Shown: positions 31,237 through 43,639, numbered from the stretch's first letter. The stretch is DNA of 64,000 nucleotides from Closterium sp. Naga37s-1 (GCA_947471745.1 CANJKZ010000774.1:1240001-1304000), one strand, 5' to 3'. The notes: generated from the sequence alone by a model not told the origin. Translations and numbers: made by a program.

Positions 31237-32900
31237 TCAAGTCGTGAGCAAGTGAGGCAAAGTAGGCACAAGGCCTAACACAGTAGAGAAGTGCTGATGA
31301 TCACCAGGCGGAAGTGCCTTGGTGAATACATCAGCACTGTTGGCCCTAGTGGCCACGTACTCAACACGAAGCTGGCCACGCTGTTGCAACTCTCGAGCAA
31401 GGAAGTAACGCAGAGCGATGTGCTTCGTTCTGTGCTCCAGTCTGTGCTCCTGACACAAGGCAATCATGGCCTTGTTGTCAACGTAAAGAACTGGAGGCGA
31501 ATGAGGCTCCTCTCCCAAGTCGGTCAGCAGGTAGGTGAGCCATCGTAGCTCCTGTGCAGCCATGGCTCCTGCGTAGATCTCAGCCTCACAACTGGAGCTG
31601 AGAACTGAAGACGAGCGGGAAGACCGCACAGGAAACAGAGCTGGAACCAAGGCTGAAGGTGCAACCCTATGACGACCGCTGCGTAGCTGAGTCGTCAACC
31701 CAAGAAGTGTCTGCGTGACCAGTGAGGACAACTGGACCCCGTCCTCCAAGCACGAGCCCCATGCCCGACGTACTGCACAAGTAACGAAGTACCCTCTTCG
31801 CAGCATCCTAGTGCACCTTTCGGTGCCTACCGGGAGCCACGTAGCGAGCCAGAAGGCTCAGAGGGTACGCGAGGTCAGGTCGTGTGCACGTCATCAGGTA
31901 CATGAGGCAACCCACAAGCTCTGGGTACGGACCACTCGGCTCTACAGACTCGTCCAAAGGTGGAGCCGAGAGCGAGTGGCTGGTAGACAGAGGAGTGGGC
32001 TGTGGCGAGGAGAACTGGAAGCCGAAGCGCTGAAGGACCTGGTGCACCATGTGTGACTGAGTCAGGGTGATGGTGCGCCGTGCTCTGTCCCGGGTGATCT
32101 GCAAGCCAAGATAGCTGCGCAGTTCACCCAGGTCAGTGCCTCGGTGTCAGCAGTGGCAAAGACGAGGTCGTCGACGTAGACGAGGACATAGAACGGCGGC
32201 AGCGAGGTGTCGGTGCATAGAAACAGCGATGGGTCAGCAGTAGAAGGAGCAAACCCAAGAGCCGCAAGTGTAGTCCTCAGTGTGTCGTGCCACTCGCGAG
32301 GCGCCTGGCGGAGACCGTAGGAAACGACCCAGTGAAGCCAGGTGGGCGGCGCAGCCAGGTCTCCTCGTGCAGGCTGCCCTCCAAGAAAGTTGTGCTGAAG
32401 TCAAGAGAGTGCAGCTCGTAGGCACGCTGAGCAGCGACGTGCAGCAACACCCGAAGAGTGGTCATCTTCGGGGTGGGGGAGAAGGTCTGGAAGTAGTCAA
32501 CCCCCTGTCCGTGACTGAAGCCTCGAGCAACGTAACGCGCCTTGAAGGCAGGCGGACAACCCGGCGGCCGCTTCACCCTGAAAATCCACATGCCATCGAC
32601 TATGTTCGCCCTAGACGGGGGAACTGCGTCAACGTAGGTGCCTATGGACTTCCAGGATGCGATCTCAGCATCCATGGCTGCCTGCCACTGAGAGGAGTAA
32701 GGACCCGTAATCGCTACTGCATAAGAGCGCGGGGTCGGGATGTCTGGTGCATCCGGGTCTCCCTCAGGGGCAATCAGCAGCTGCAAGACACTCAAAGTCC
32801 TCCTGCCTCTCCTCAAGGACGTCCGTGCCAAGAGCACACTCACCCCCGACGGACGGAGGACTGGGAGACGCAGACTCAGCAACAAGAGCAGTGGCGTAGT
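31237..32900 (-). pseudogene. Element III reverse transcriptase and RNase H block
   Basis: GMWIFRVKRPPGCPPAFKAR, ARGFSHGQGVDYFQTFSPTP, LHSLDFSTTFLEGSLHEETW, a YVDDL coding region near 32163, then QITRDRARRTITLTQSHMVH, SSSCEAEIYAGAMAAQELRW and EYVATRANSADVFTKALPPG (RNase H end). Same family as elements I, II and IV. Fossil. Confidence 0.9.
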
Positions 32901-33349
32901 CTAGACGGCAGGCAGCAGCAAAGTCAAGCAGCTCAGCAACGAGAGCAGACGCAGCAGTGGACTCAGTGACAATGGGACGAGGAGACGAGAGACACTGGGA
33001 CTGGTAGTACGAGCGCGGTCAGACTCACGGTCAGGGACCTCAGGAAGAGAGGACTCGGGAGAAGCAGGCAGAGGAACACGCAGTGGAACAGAGGTAGGAC
33101 GAAGTGCCATAGCGTGCGTGCCGGGGACAGGAGGAGGACGCGAACGAGGAATGCGACGAGCAGTGCGAACAGGCAAGACAGGACGAGACGCAGGCTCACG
33201 GCGTTCTGTAAGACTGCCGGACTGCTCAGTGTAAGGAGAAGGAGCAGGCAGTGGGGAGGCTGGCTGTAATGGCAGCTGTGACTGGTCAGGCGGTGGACAC
33301 ATTAGGGGAGGAGTAAGGCTAGTAGAAGACGGGACACCAAGAACCTGCT

Positions 33350-35640
33350 GAATCAGGGGAACGAAGTACGGACGCGACTACACACTGCCTCCAGGGTCAA
33401 CAGCTCCAGCTCCTCCAGCTCCAGCGCCTCCCGCACCAGCGCCTCTAGCTCCGGTAGCTCCACTCCGAAGGCGCGCGCGCCGCACAAGCCACTCACACAG
33501 CTTCTGCAGGGAGAGAGTCTCCGGCCGTGGAGACAGTCTTGGCGAAGCACCAGCAGGACCTCCAGACTAAGCAGCACCCCGAGGCTCAGCACCCCCAGAC
33601 TCCTCACCCCCAGGCTCAGCACCCCCAGACCCAGCACCCTCAGATTCAACGCCCCCAGGCTCTGCACCCCAAGACGCAGTACCTCGAGCAGCACCTGAGT
33701 CGCCAGTGACCTCAACAGGCACAGTACCAGGGAGAGGGTCTACCTGAGACACACCTGAGGGAGCAGGACCCTAGGGCGGGAGGGGGTCTACCGGAGGGGG
33801 ACCGGGACCAAGGAAGAGCGGCAGGGTCGGGGGAGGGGCAGAGCGATAGGGGAAGAGACAGTAAAAGGGAACCGATTCGTCATACGAGATGTCCTGAGAG
33901 GGGAAGACATGGCGCGAGGTGGGTTGGTAAAACTGCCAGCCAGGCGCGTCGGGGGGAAAGCCAAGGAAGACGCAGGGGATAGCACGGGCGGAGAGCTTGT
34001 CCGCTGACACATCGCGAACAAAGGCACGAGAGCCCCAGACCCGGAACACCGACGAATCGCCAACCTCCCCCGTCCAACACAGTGTGGGCGAGGTCTCCGG
34101 CAAGGAGACACGGGGCCAGAGGTTGAGCTAATACGCGGCGTACCGGACCGCAAACGGCCACAGAAAATTGGGAGCAGCCGCATGGATCATGGAGGTACGA
34201 GCGACCTCCATGACTAAGCCAATGCGGCGCTCAGCAATCCCATTTTGCTGAGGGGAGTCCGGAAGCGTGAACGACTGGAGAATGCCCTCCCCACGACAAA
34301 AGTTCCGCAAGAGGGTGGAGGAGAACTCACCACCTCTGTCAGAGTGCAGACGCAGGACAGGAAGGTCTTCACGGAACCTCTCGCGGAGCTGGAGACGTAC
34401 TGCACGGATCCAAGGGATCAAGACATCAACGACCTTACCCTTGCAGCGCAAGGGGAAGACCGTGGTGTACTGCGTGTAGTCGTCAACAACCAGCGGAAAA
34501 GTAGCGCTCGCGGCCCTGTCCACTGATGCGGGCTGGGCCCCACACGTCCATGTGGAGAGTCTGCAGGGGAGCAGTCGTCGGGGGAAATGAGGAGTGAGGA
34601 GCGGCGCGCTGCCGCCCCTCGACGCAAGGAAGGCAGGGCGGGGCAGGCGAGGGCGGGAGGGGAGGCAGAGACCTGGGAAGACCAACGAGAAGGAGGCGGG
34701 AGTGCATGCCACGAAGGCGTGGCAGGGAGGGGTGACCCAGGCGGTGGTGCCAGAGAAGGGTCTGGTGCGACAGGAGGCGACACGAGCAAGGGGGTGCTAT
34801 CTGACCTGACTCGGACACCTGGGCAGACGCAGCTACCTGAGGAGGCTTGGTAGCCAGTGTGTACAGACTCGACCCTGGGCGACGAGTGAACGTGGCCAGG
34901 TGACGGCCCGTCCGTGTACACGTGCAGATCGACACACGCTGACGCTCAGGAGTGGTGGTAGTGGCCATCGCATCCTTCAGGGAAGTTGTACTCTCCAAGT
35001 TCGTAGAGAATGAGGGGAGGTGAAGACCGGACAGTGAGCCGGACGGAACTGCCGGACACAGGAGAACAGTGGAGGAACGGGCAAGGACTGGCCCCCCTAA
35101 GGGGTCAGCCAGTCTGACTAGTATAGGTGCAGAGAGAGGAGTGAGGGTGGTGCTGTCGCGGAAGAAAGAGCGTGAAGCACCTGAGTCAAGCGTAAAGGTG
35201 TGCAAGGCCTCAGCAGGCACAGTACCAGGGAGAGCAAACTCACTAGCACCTAGAGCAGCAGCCTCTATACCTAGGTCAGGCAGCACACACAGGGAACAGT
35301 CACCCTCAGTACCAAGAGTCAAAGCATACATGGCAATGAGGATAGCGTCATAGTCTAGAGCAAAGATTTCAACACCCTGCCTAAACAGCTCTAGCCAGCG
35401 GGGAAGCTCAGCCGCGTCACCAAACTCTGCACGTCAGGTGTCGCTCAGACAGGAGAAGCAGTGAGAGTGTGTGTGACCAACTGTCCCGCAAGTCTGACCA
35501 GCCCGGTCACCTGTGCGAATGACGTACAGGCAGCGAGCACTACTCCGAGACGCCCCACGCTGAACATACCACTCACGAAGTTGCTGAGGCGTAAGGGTCT
35601 CGCGCGGACGCCGCTGCAGCTGCGTCAGGCCACCGCCAGA
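33350..35640 (-). pseudogene. Element III protease and integrase block
   Basis: Minus order: Cys/His region near 35434-35600 (CLYVIRTGDRAGQTC); HTFTLDSGASRSFFRDSTTL (protease); LLWHHRLGHPSLPRLRGMHS and PCLPCVEGRQ (integrase zinc domain); LQTLHMDVWGPARISGQGRE, LHSDRGGEFSS and DSPQQNGIAERRIGLVMEVA (integrase core); RAIPCVFLGFPPDAPGWQFY. The Pro-rich linker and GAEPGG spacer end the block. Fossil. Confidence 0.9.
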
Positions 35641-35670
35641 AACTCCCGACTGAACAGCTGCACAGCGACT

Positions 35671-35801
35671 TGTCAAACTTATATACTGCACATTGTGTAG
35701 TTTGTAGTGGGGTAGCCTATATGGGGTACAACACAACACAGGATTAGTACTTGTACTCATCCTGCTACTAGTCCATCCAATTCTCGTTTGTTATTCTCAC
35801 A
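35671..35801 (+). repeat. Element IV 5' LTR
   Basis: 131 bp, TGTCAAACTTATATACTGC...TTGTTATTCTCACA. Confidence 0.93.
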
Positions 35802-35849
35802 TGGAATCAGAGTAGGTTTCTTGGGCCCACCACCTGCTACGCTGCTAGT

Positions 35850-37200
35850 ACCCGCCCCCCCTAGGCCCGTCGCGCCCCTTAGGCCCGTCGCGCCACCTCA
35901 CGGCCCCTAGGCCCCGTCGCTCACGGCCCCTCGGCCCCGTACCTCACGGCCCCTAGGCCCCGGCCCGTCGCTGCCCCTACCGCGGCCCCTTGGCCCCGTT
36001 TGCCTCGTCGCCCGTAGCCGCGCCCCTCGGCCCTGTTGGCCCCGTCGACCCTAGCCACGCCACTCGGCCTCGTTGGCCCCGTCGACCCCGTCGCCCCTAG
36101 TCGCGCCCCAAGGCCCCGTTGGCCCCGTCGCCCCTAGCCGCGCCCCTTCGTCCCCGTTGGCCCCGTTTCCCCTAGCCGCGCCCCAAGGCCCCGTTGGCCC
36201 CGTCGCCCCTACCTACGCCACTCGGCCCTGTTGGCCCCGTCGACCCCGTCGCCCCTAGTCGCGCCCCAAGGCCCCGTTGGCCCCGTCGCCCCTAGCCGCG
36301 CCCCTTCGGCCCCGTTGGCCCCGTCGCCCCTAGCCGCGCCCCAAGGCCCCGTTGGCCCCGTCGACCCCGTCGCCCCTAGCTGCGCCACTCGGCCCCGTTG
36401 GCCCCATCGCCCCTAGCCGCACCCCTTCGGCCCCGTTGGCCCCGTCGCCCCTAGCCGCGCCACTCGGCCCCATTGGCCCCGTCGACCCCGTCGCCCCTAG
36501 CCACGCCCCAAGGCCCCGTTGGCCCCGTCGCCCCTAGCCGCGCCCCTTCGGCCTCGTTGGCCCCGTCGCCCGTAGCCGCGCCCCAAGGCCCCGTTGGCCC
36601 CATCGACCCCGTCGCCCCTAGCCGCGCCACTCGGCCCCGTTGGCCCCGTCGCCCCTAGCCGCGCCCCTAGGCCCCGTTGGCCCCATCGCCCCTAGCCACG
36701 CCCCTTCAGCCCCGTTGGCCCCGTCGCCCCTAGCCGCGCCCCCCCTCGGCCCCGTTGGCCCCGTTGGATCCGTCGCCCCTAGCCGCGCCCCTCGGCCCCG
36801 TTGGCCCCGTCGCTCCTAGCCGCGCCCCTCGGCCCCGATTGGCCCCGTCGCCCCTAGCCGCGCCCCTCGGCCCCACTGGCCCCGTCGCCCCTAGCCGCGC
36901 CCCTCGGCCCCGATTGGCCCCGTCGCCGCTAGCCGCGCCCCTCGGCCCCACTGGCCCCGTCGCCCCTAGCCGCACACATCGGCCCCTAGGCCTCTTTGGC
37001 CCCTCGGCCCCGCCCCTCGGCCCATCGGCCCCTAGGCCCATTGGCCCCTCGACCCCTCGCCCAGCCAACCTCGTGTTTGGCCCCTCGGCCCCGCCCCTTG
37101 GCCCCTCGGCCCCTAGTCTCCTCGGCCCCTCGGCCCCTAGGACCCTTGGCCCCTCGGCCCCTCGGCCCCGCCACCCTCGTGTTTGGCCCCCTGGCCCTTA
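35850..37200 (+). repeat. Element IV leader minisatellite with 121-bp higher-order period
   Basis: Built of GGCCCCGTTGGCCCCGTCG and CCCCTAGCCGCGCC words. Near-identical 61-residue frames restart at 36231, 36352 and 36473, exactly 121 bp apart, and a similar one at 36073, showing a higher-order unit of 121 bp made of shorter words. Continues in a looser GGCCCCTCGGCCCCTAGG form to 37200, then an ACTGCTGCT microsatellite before the gag ATG at 37264. Confidence 0.85.
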
Positions 37201-37263
37201 GCTACTACTGCTACTGCTCCTGCTGCTACTGCTGCTACTGCTGCTCCTGAGTCTTGCGCCACT

Positions 37264-38320
37264 ATGGCTTTGCTTAGGGTTCTAGCGTTCGATCAGGAGG
37301 GCAGACCGGTTGCATTTGACAGGTGGCACGACGATCTGCAACTGTACCAACTGAGCGATAGTAAGGACAGTGTCTCACTGTTTGACCACGTGTCCGGTGC
37401 CGCTCCACCCCCATCCCGCCACAGCTGACGGTTCGACTCATTCCCAGTGGCTGTCTGTGACGCTACTGCTTGCTTAGCCATTCGCAACCACCTGCCCGTG
37501 ACCGAATGTGCTCACTTTGGAGAGCACAGGACAGCACTGGCCCTGTACGACGCTGTCGTTGCTCGCTACTCCTCCCCTGCCACTGCTGCTTTGGCAGGCT
37601 GCAACTGCCCTACCTGTTCCCTGAACTGTCGGCTTTTGCCACGGTAGCGGACCTGGTTACCCACCTGCGCTCTAGCGACGCTCGCTACCGCGCTACCCTC
37701 CCAGCCAAGTTCCTTGCAGGGAACCCGCCCCCGATGTACATCACTCTCTACTTCGTAGTCACTCGCCTCCCTGACTCCGTTCGCTCTATCAGGGACCACT
37801 TTCTCACCCTCGACCCCACCTCCCTCACTGTTGACCTCCTCGAGCAGCATCTCCTCGCACCTGAGACTAGTGCAGTTGCTGTAGGTGCTGCTCGTGGCAC
37901 TCCGCGCTCGCCCTCCTTTGAGGGCTGCTCCCCCTCCCCCCTTTCCCCCTCCTTCGCCTCTGCTGCTGCTGCAGACGTCTCTGTTACTGAGGACGTCGGT
38001 GCTGCATTGACTAGTGTGAAGCGCCGCAACAGCAAGGGCAAGGGTGGCCAGGGTGGTGGAGGAGGCAGCGGTGGTGGTGGAGGTGGCGGTGGGAGCGGTG
38101 GTGGGGGCAGCGGTAGAGGTGGTGGAGGCAGTGGAGGTGGTGGCGGCAGTGGGACTGGTGGCGGCGCTGGGGGCTCTGGTGGCGGCGGTGGAGGCAGCGG
38201 AGGGAGTGGCGGCAGTGGCGGCGGTGGGACTGGTGGTGGTAGGTCTGGACCTCGGCGTGGAGGCCCTGGCGGTGGTCGGGGCCAACAGCAGCAGCGTCAG
38301 AGCGAGACCTAGTCGCCCCA
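37264..38320 (+). pseudogene. Element IV gag
   Basis: From ATG at 37264: MALLRVLAFDQEGRPVAFDR, then YQLSDSKDSVSLFD, YITLYFVVTRLPDSVRSIRD, LTVDLLEQHLLAPETSAVAV and a Lys/Arg patch followed by a long Gly/Ser-rich run (38040-38290). Closely parallels element II gag. Fossil. Confidence 0.85.
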
Positions 38321-40130
38321 GCAGCTCCGTGAGTGGTTAGTTCAGCGTGGGCCGGGTGGGGGTAGTGAGAGCTGCCCGTATGTCATTCGCACGGGAGTCC
38401 GTGCGGGCCAGCCATGCGGGAGGCTTCACACTTAGCACCGCTGCTTCGCCCCCCTTGACGACGCCTGGCGTGCTGAGTTTGGTGACGACGTCGAGCGCCC
38501 TCACTGGGCGGAGTTGCTTAGGTCGGGAGTTGCTATCTTTGACCTAGACTATGATGCTATTATCTCTGCCATGTATGCTTTGTCTTTTAGTGCTGAGGGT
38601 GACTGTTACCGGTGTGTGCCACCTGACCCAGGTATAGCGGCTGCTGCTCTAGGTGCTAGTGCGTTTGGTACTCCCCCTGGTACTGCGCCTCCTGAGGCCT
38701 TGCACACCTTCACGTTGGACTCCGACGCCTCGCGCTGTTTCTTTCGTGACAGCACCACTCTCACTCCTCTCCCTGCACCTGTCCCGGTCAGACTGGCTGA
38801 CCCCTCCGGGGGACCGGTCGTAGCCCGTTCCTCCACTGTCTTCCCGTGTCCAGCGGTTCCGTCCGACTCACTGTCAGGTCTTCCCCTCCCCTCATTCTCT
38901 ATGAACTTGGTGAGCACCGCTGCCCTCCAGGATGCAATGGTCACTACCACCACTCCTGGGGGTCAGCGTGTGTCGATCTGCACGTGCACACGGACGGGGC
39001 GTCACCTGGCTACGTTCACTCGTCGGCTAGGGTCGATTCTGTACACGCTGGCTACCGAGCCTCCTCAGGTCGCTGCGTCTGCTCAGGTGTCCGCGTCAGG
39101 TCAGGTAGCCGCCTCTTGCTCTTGTCGCCTCCTGTCGCACCAGACTCTTCTGTGGCACCACCGCCTTGGTCACCCCTCCCTGCCACGCCTTCGTGGCATG
39201 CACTCCCGTCTCCTTGCCTCTAATCTCCCCAGGTCTCTACCTCCCTTATCACCCTCGCCTGCCCCGCCCTGTCTTCCTTGCGTCGAGGGGCGGCAGCGCG
39301 CCGCTCCTCACTCCTCCTCGTTTCCCCCGACGACTGCACCCCTGCAGACCCTCCACATAGACGTGTGGGGCCCAGCCCGCGTCAGTGGACAGGGCCGCGA
39401 GCACTACTTTTTGCTGGTAGTTGACGACTATACGCGGTACACCACGGTCTTCCCCTTGCGCAGCAAGGGTGAGGTCTCTGATGTCTTGATCCCTTGGATC
39501 CGCACAGTCCGTCTCCAGCTACGCGAGCGGTTCGGCCAGGACCTCCCTGTCCTGCGTCTGCACTCTGACAGAGGTGGTGAGTTCTCCTCCGACCTCTTGC
39601 GGGACTTTTGTCGTGGGGAGGGCATTCTCCAGTCGTTCACGCTTCCGGACTCCCCTCAGAAAAATGGGATTGCTGAGCGCCGCATTGGCTTAGTCATGGA
39701 GGTCGCTCGTACCTCCATGATCCATGCGGCCACTCCCCATTTTCTGTGGCCGTTTGCAGTCCGGTACGCTGCGCATCAGTTGAACCTCTGGCCCCGTGTC
39801 TCCTTGCCGAAGACCTCGCCCACACTGCGTTGGACGGGGAAGGTTGGCGATGCGTCGGTGTTCCGGGTCTGGGGTTCTCGTGCCTTTGTTCGCGATACGT
39901 CCGCGGACAAGCTCTCCGCCCGCGCCATTCCCTGCGTCTTCCTGGGCTTTGACCCTGACGCGCCTGGCTGGCAGTTTTACCACCCCACCTCGCGACGTGT
40001 CCTCCCGTCTCAGGACGTCACGTTCGACGAGTCGGTTCCCTTCTACCGTCTCTTCCCCTACCGCTCTGCCCTTCCCACACCCCCGCCGCTCTTCCTTGCT
40101 CCCGGTCCACCAACGGTAGACCCCCTCCCG
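38320..40130 (+). pseudogene. Element IV protease and integrase block
   Basis: Cys/His region near 38340-38440, protease region within EALHTFTLDSDASRCFFRDS, LLWHHRLGHPSLPRLRGMHS and PCLPCVEGRQ (integrase zinc domain), LQTLHIDVWGPARVSGQGRE, LHSDRGGEFSSDLLRDFCRG, DSPQKNGIAERRIGLVMEVA, ARAIPCVFLGFDPDAPGWQF. A long open stretch typical of the family. Fossil. Confidence 0.91.
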
Positions 40131-40199
40131 CCCCAGGGTCCCGCTCCCTCGGGAGTGTCTCAGGTAGACCCTCTCCCTGGTATTACGCCTGTTCAGGTA

Positions 40200-40850
40200 G
40201 CTGTCAACTCAGGTGCTGCTACAGGTGCTGCGTCTGGGGGTGCTGCGTCTGGGGGTGCGGAGCCGGGGGGTGTGGGGTCTGAGGGTGCTGGATCTGGGGG
40301 TGCTGAGCCTGGGGGTGCTGAGCCTGAGGGTGTTGAGCCTGGGGGTGCTGAGTCGGAGGGTGCGGAGTCTAAGGGTGCTGAGCCTCGGGGTGCTGCTTCG
40401 TCTGGAGGTCCTGCTGGTGCATCGCCGCGACTGTCCTCGCAGCAGCTGTGTGAGTTGCTTGTTCGGTGCGCGCACCGTTGGAGTGGAGCTCCCAGAGCTA
40501 GAGGGGCTGGAGACACTGGAGCTGGAGGTGCAGGTGTTCCTTTTGGAGCTGGCGGTACTGGAGGTACTGCGGCTACTGATCCTGGAGGTGCTCGTACCAG
40601 TGGTGCTGGAGATGCCGGGACTGGTGGTGTTGGGTGCCCTGGAGCTGGAGACCCTACGGAGCCTAGAGCAGCTGGCGCTGGAGGCACTGGAGCTGGAGTA
40701 GCTGGAGTTGGAGGCCCTGGCGCAGGAGGCGTTGGGGCTGCAGGAGCTGGAGTTGGAGGCACTAGCGCCGGAGGCACTGGGGCTGCAGGAGCTGGAGCTG
40801 TTGACCCTGGAGCTGGAGGTGCTGGAGACACTGTGCGGCCGCGACCGTAG
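40200..40850 (+). repeat. Element IV integrase-RT spacer repeats
   Basis: GGTGCTGAGCCTGGG 15-bp-period words (GAEPGG) at 40220-40410, then GGAGCTGGAGGTGCT-like words (AGAGGAG) at 40490-40835. Same two-part layout as in elements I and II, with different copy number. Confidence 0.85.
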
Positions 40851-41084
40851 GTTCTTGGTGTCCCCTCTTCTACTGGTCTTCCTCCTCCCTTCCAGTGTCC
40901 ACCACCGGACCAGTCGCAGCTGCCGTTACAGCCAGCCTCCCCACTGCCTGCTCCCTCTCCTTACACTGAGCAGACCGGCGGTCTTACAGAGTGTCGTGAG
41001 CCTGCGTCTTGTCTTATCTCGCCTGTTCGCACTGCTCGTCGCGCTTCTCGTTCGCGTCCTCCTCCTCTCCCCGGCACGCACACG

Positions 41085-42990
41085 ATGGCACTCCGTCCTT
41101 CCTCTGTTCCACTGCGTGTTCCTCTACCTGCTCCTCCTGAGTCCTCTCTTCCTGAGGTCCCTAACCCTTCGTTTGACCGCGCGCGTGCTGCCAGTCCCAC
41201 TGTCGCTCGTCTCCTTGCCACTGCTGACACTGACCCTTCCTTTGAGTCTGCTGCTACGTCTGCTCTCGTTGCTGAGCTGCTTGACTTTGCTGCTGCCTGC
41301 CGTCTCGACTACGCCTCTGCTCTAGTTGCTGAGTCTGTGCCTGCCAGTCCTCCGTCCATCGGGGGTGAGTGTGCTCATGGCACGGACGTCCTTGAGGACA
41401 GGCAGGAGGACTTTGAGTGTCTTGCAGCTGCTGTACCTCGTTTCGCTTCCATGCTGCTTGCCCCTGAGGGAGACCCGGATGCACTTGACATCCCGTCCCC
41501 GCGCTCTTACACAGAGGCGATTACAGGTCCTTACTCCTCTCACAGGCACCTACGTTGACGCAGTTCCCCCGTCTAGGGCGAACATAGTCGATGGCATGTG
41601 GATTTTCAGGGTGAAGCGGCCGCCGGGTTCTCCGCCTGCCTTTATGGCGCATTACGTTGCTCGAGGCTTCAGATAGCAACAGGGAGTTGACTACTTCCAG
41701 ACCTTCTCCCTCACCCCAAAGATGACTAGTCTTTGGGTGTTGCTGCACGTCGCTGCTCAGCGTGACTATGAGCTGCACTCCCTGGACTTCAGGACAGCCT
41801 TCCTGCAGGGCAGCCTCCACGAGGAGATCTGGCTGCGCCGACCACCTGGTTTCACTGGGACGTTTCCTGCAGGTACCCAGTGGAGCCTCCGCTGGCCAGT
41901 CTACGGTCTCCGCCAGGCGCCTCGCGAGTGGCACGACACACCGAGGACTACACTTGCGGCTCTTGGGTTTGCTCCTTCTACAGCAGACCCGTCGCTGTTT
42001 CTACGCACCAACACCTCGCTGCCGCCGTTCTACGTCCTCGTCTACGTCGACGACCTCGTCTTTGCCATGGCTGACACTGAGGCACTGACCCTTGTGAAGT
42101 CGGAGCTGCAGAAGAGACACACCTGCACTGACCTTGGTGAACTGCGCAGCTATCTTGGCCTGCAGATCACCCGGGACAAAGCACGGCGCACCATCACACT
42201 GACTCAGTCACACATGGTGCACCAGGTCCTTCAGCGCTTCGGCTTCCAGTTCTCCTCGTCACAACGCACTCCTCTGTCTACAAGCCACTCGCTCTCAGCT
42301 CCACCTTCGGATGAGTCCGTAGAGCCGACTGGTCCGTACCCAGAGTCTGTGGGTTGCCTCATGTACCTGATGACTTGCACACGACCTGACCTCGCGTACC
42401 CTCTCAGCCTTCTGGCTCGCTACGTGGCTCCCAGTAGGCACCGAAAGGTGCACTGGGATGCTGTGAAGAGGGTACTGCATTACCTCTGCAGTACGTCGGG
42501 CATGGGGCTTGTGCTTGGAGGACGGGGTCCAGTTGTCCTCACTGGTCACGCAGACGCCTCCTGGGTTGACGACTCAGCTACGCAGCGGTCGTCACAGGGT
42601 TACACCTTCAGCCTTGGTTCCGGCTCTGTTTCTTGGCGGTCTACCCGCTCGTCTTCGGTTCTCAGCTCCAGTTGTGAGGCTGAGATCTACGCAAAGGCCA
42701 TGGCTGCACTGGAGTTACGCTGGCTCACCGATCTGCTGACTGACTTGGGAGAGCGGCCTCGTTCTTCTCCTGTTCTGTACGTAGACAACAAGGCCATGAT
42801 AGCCTTGTGTCAGGAGCACAGACTGGAGCACAAAACGAAGCACATTGCTCTGCGATACTTCCTTGCTCGAGAGTTGCAGTAGCGTGGCCAGCTTCGTCTT
42901 GCGTACGTGGCCACTCGGGCCAACAGTGCTGATGTCTTCACCAAGGCACTTCCGTCTGGTGATCATCAGCGCTTTGCTCTGTGTTAGGCC
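41085..42990 (+). pseudogene. Element IV reverse transcriptase and RNase H block
   Basis: DVLEDRQEDFECLAAAVPRF, GMWIFRVKRPPGSPPAF, LHSLDFRTAFLQGSLHEEIW, PVYGLRQAPREWHDT, FYVLVYVDDLVFAMADTEAL (catalytic YVDD near 42043), QITRDKARRTITLTQSHMVH, then RNase H: LTGHADASWVDDSATQRSSQ, SSSCEAEIYAKAMAALELRW, VDNKAMIALCQEHRLEHKTK. The stretch from 41722 to 42882 is open over 386 codons. Fossil. Confidence 0.92.
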
Positions 42991-43251
42991 TTGTGCCCAG
43001 TTTGCCTCACTTGCTTACTGCTTAACTGTGCTTGTACTGTGATCTCTATATATACCTGCATGCTTGCACTTGCTAGGGTATGATCACTGTATTGTTTGTT
43101 CGCTTTATATAACTCTGCATGTGAACTGGCCTTGTGGCCCTTTGCTTGTGCTCGGACTGTGTGGTGACTCTGTGATCCACCCTGAGCTTGCTTTGCTTTT
43201 CTTGACTGGTCTTGTGACCACTTGTTCTCCCCCACTTTGCCTATGGGGGTG

Positions 43252-43382
43252 TGTCAAACTTATATGCTGCACATTGTGTAGTATGTAGTGGGGTAGCCTA
43301 GATGGGATACATTACAACTCAGGGTTAGTACTTGTACTCATCCTGCTGCTAGTCCATCCAATTCTCGTTTTTTATTCTCACA
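43252..43382 (+). repeat. Element IV 3' LTR
   Basis: 131 bp, ending TTTTTATTCTCACA, followed by CGACT. Confidence 0.93.
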
Positions 43383-43387
43383 CGACT

Positions 43388-43519
43388 GCCACTACTGCCG
43401 CCGCCACCACTCCTACTAGCGTACCACTCACGTAGCTGCTGGGGTGGAAGGGACTCGCGCTGACGCTGCTGCAGCCGCATCTGGCCACCGCCAGAAACTC
43501 CCCACCGAACATTCTGACA
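43388..43519 (-). other. Right-hand end of element III
   Basis: Carries a CCGCCGCCACC glycine-rich gag/zinc-region remnant and a stretch (43455-43500) resembling 35611-35655 on the other side of element IV, then the LTR stub ACATTCTGACA. Both sides therefore belong to element III. Confidence 0.7.
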
Positions 43520-43639
43520 GCTCATGCTCTTACGATAAAATCACCCCCTAAAAAGACCTGCTTCATTATAAGAAGCACTCCTATGGTAATACCAGAGGAA
43601 AGATAGCAACGTTCCACCTCTCTTACGAAAATCAAAATG

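Larger units (their letters stand above)
35671..43382 (+). mobile_element. Copia-1 element IV (variant LTR), inside element III
   Basis: LTRs are 35671-35801 and 43252-43382, 131 bp each, TGTCAAACTTATAT...TTATTCTCACA, differing at about 10 sites. Target duplication CGACT lies at 35666-35670 and 43383-43387. The primer site TGGAATCAGAG follows the 5' LTR and CTATGGGGGTG precedes the 3' LTR. The leader minisatellite is 35850-37200. Gag, protease, integrase, spacer, RT and RNase H are in order. 7.7 kb. Its LTR is a distinct subtype from elements I-III and VI. Near-complete structure, broken by several interruptions. Confidence 0.94.
30878..43519 (-). mobile_element. Copia-1 element III, hosting element IV
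   Basis: The 3' LTR is 30878-31009 (132 bp, plus view TGTCAGAAGAATG...CATTCTGACA). Target duplication GCTCA: 30873-30877 and 43520-43524. On the right, the 5' LTR is present only as a short stub ending ACATTCTGACA at 43519. Inside, in minus order: Cys/His motif, protease, integrase, spacer, RT, RNase H and polypurine tract. Element IV lies in the 5' part. No leader minisatellite or gag was recognised. Broken with many interruptions. Confidence 0.88.

Noticed and set aside
36073-36660. CRISPR-like array or tandem peptide gene
   Set aside because: Units are contiguous with no unique spacers, and the 121-bp period shifts reading frame; it is a minisatellite in a leader.
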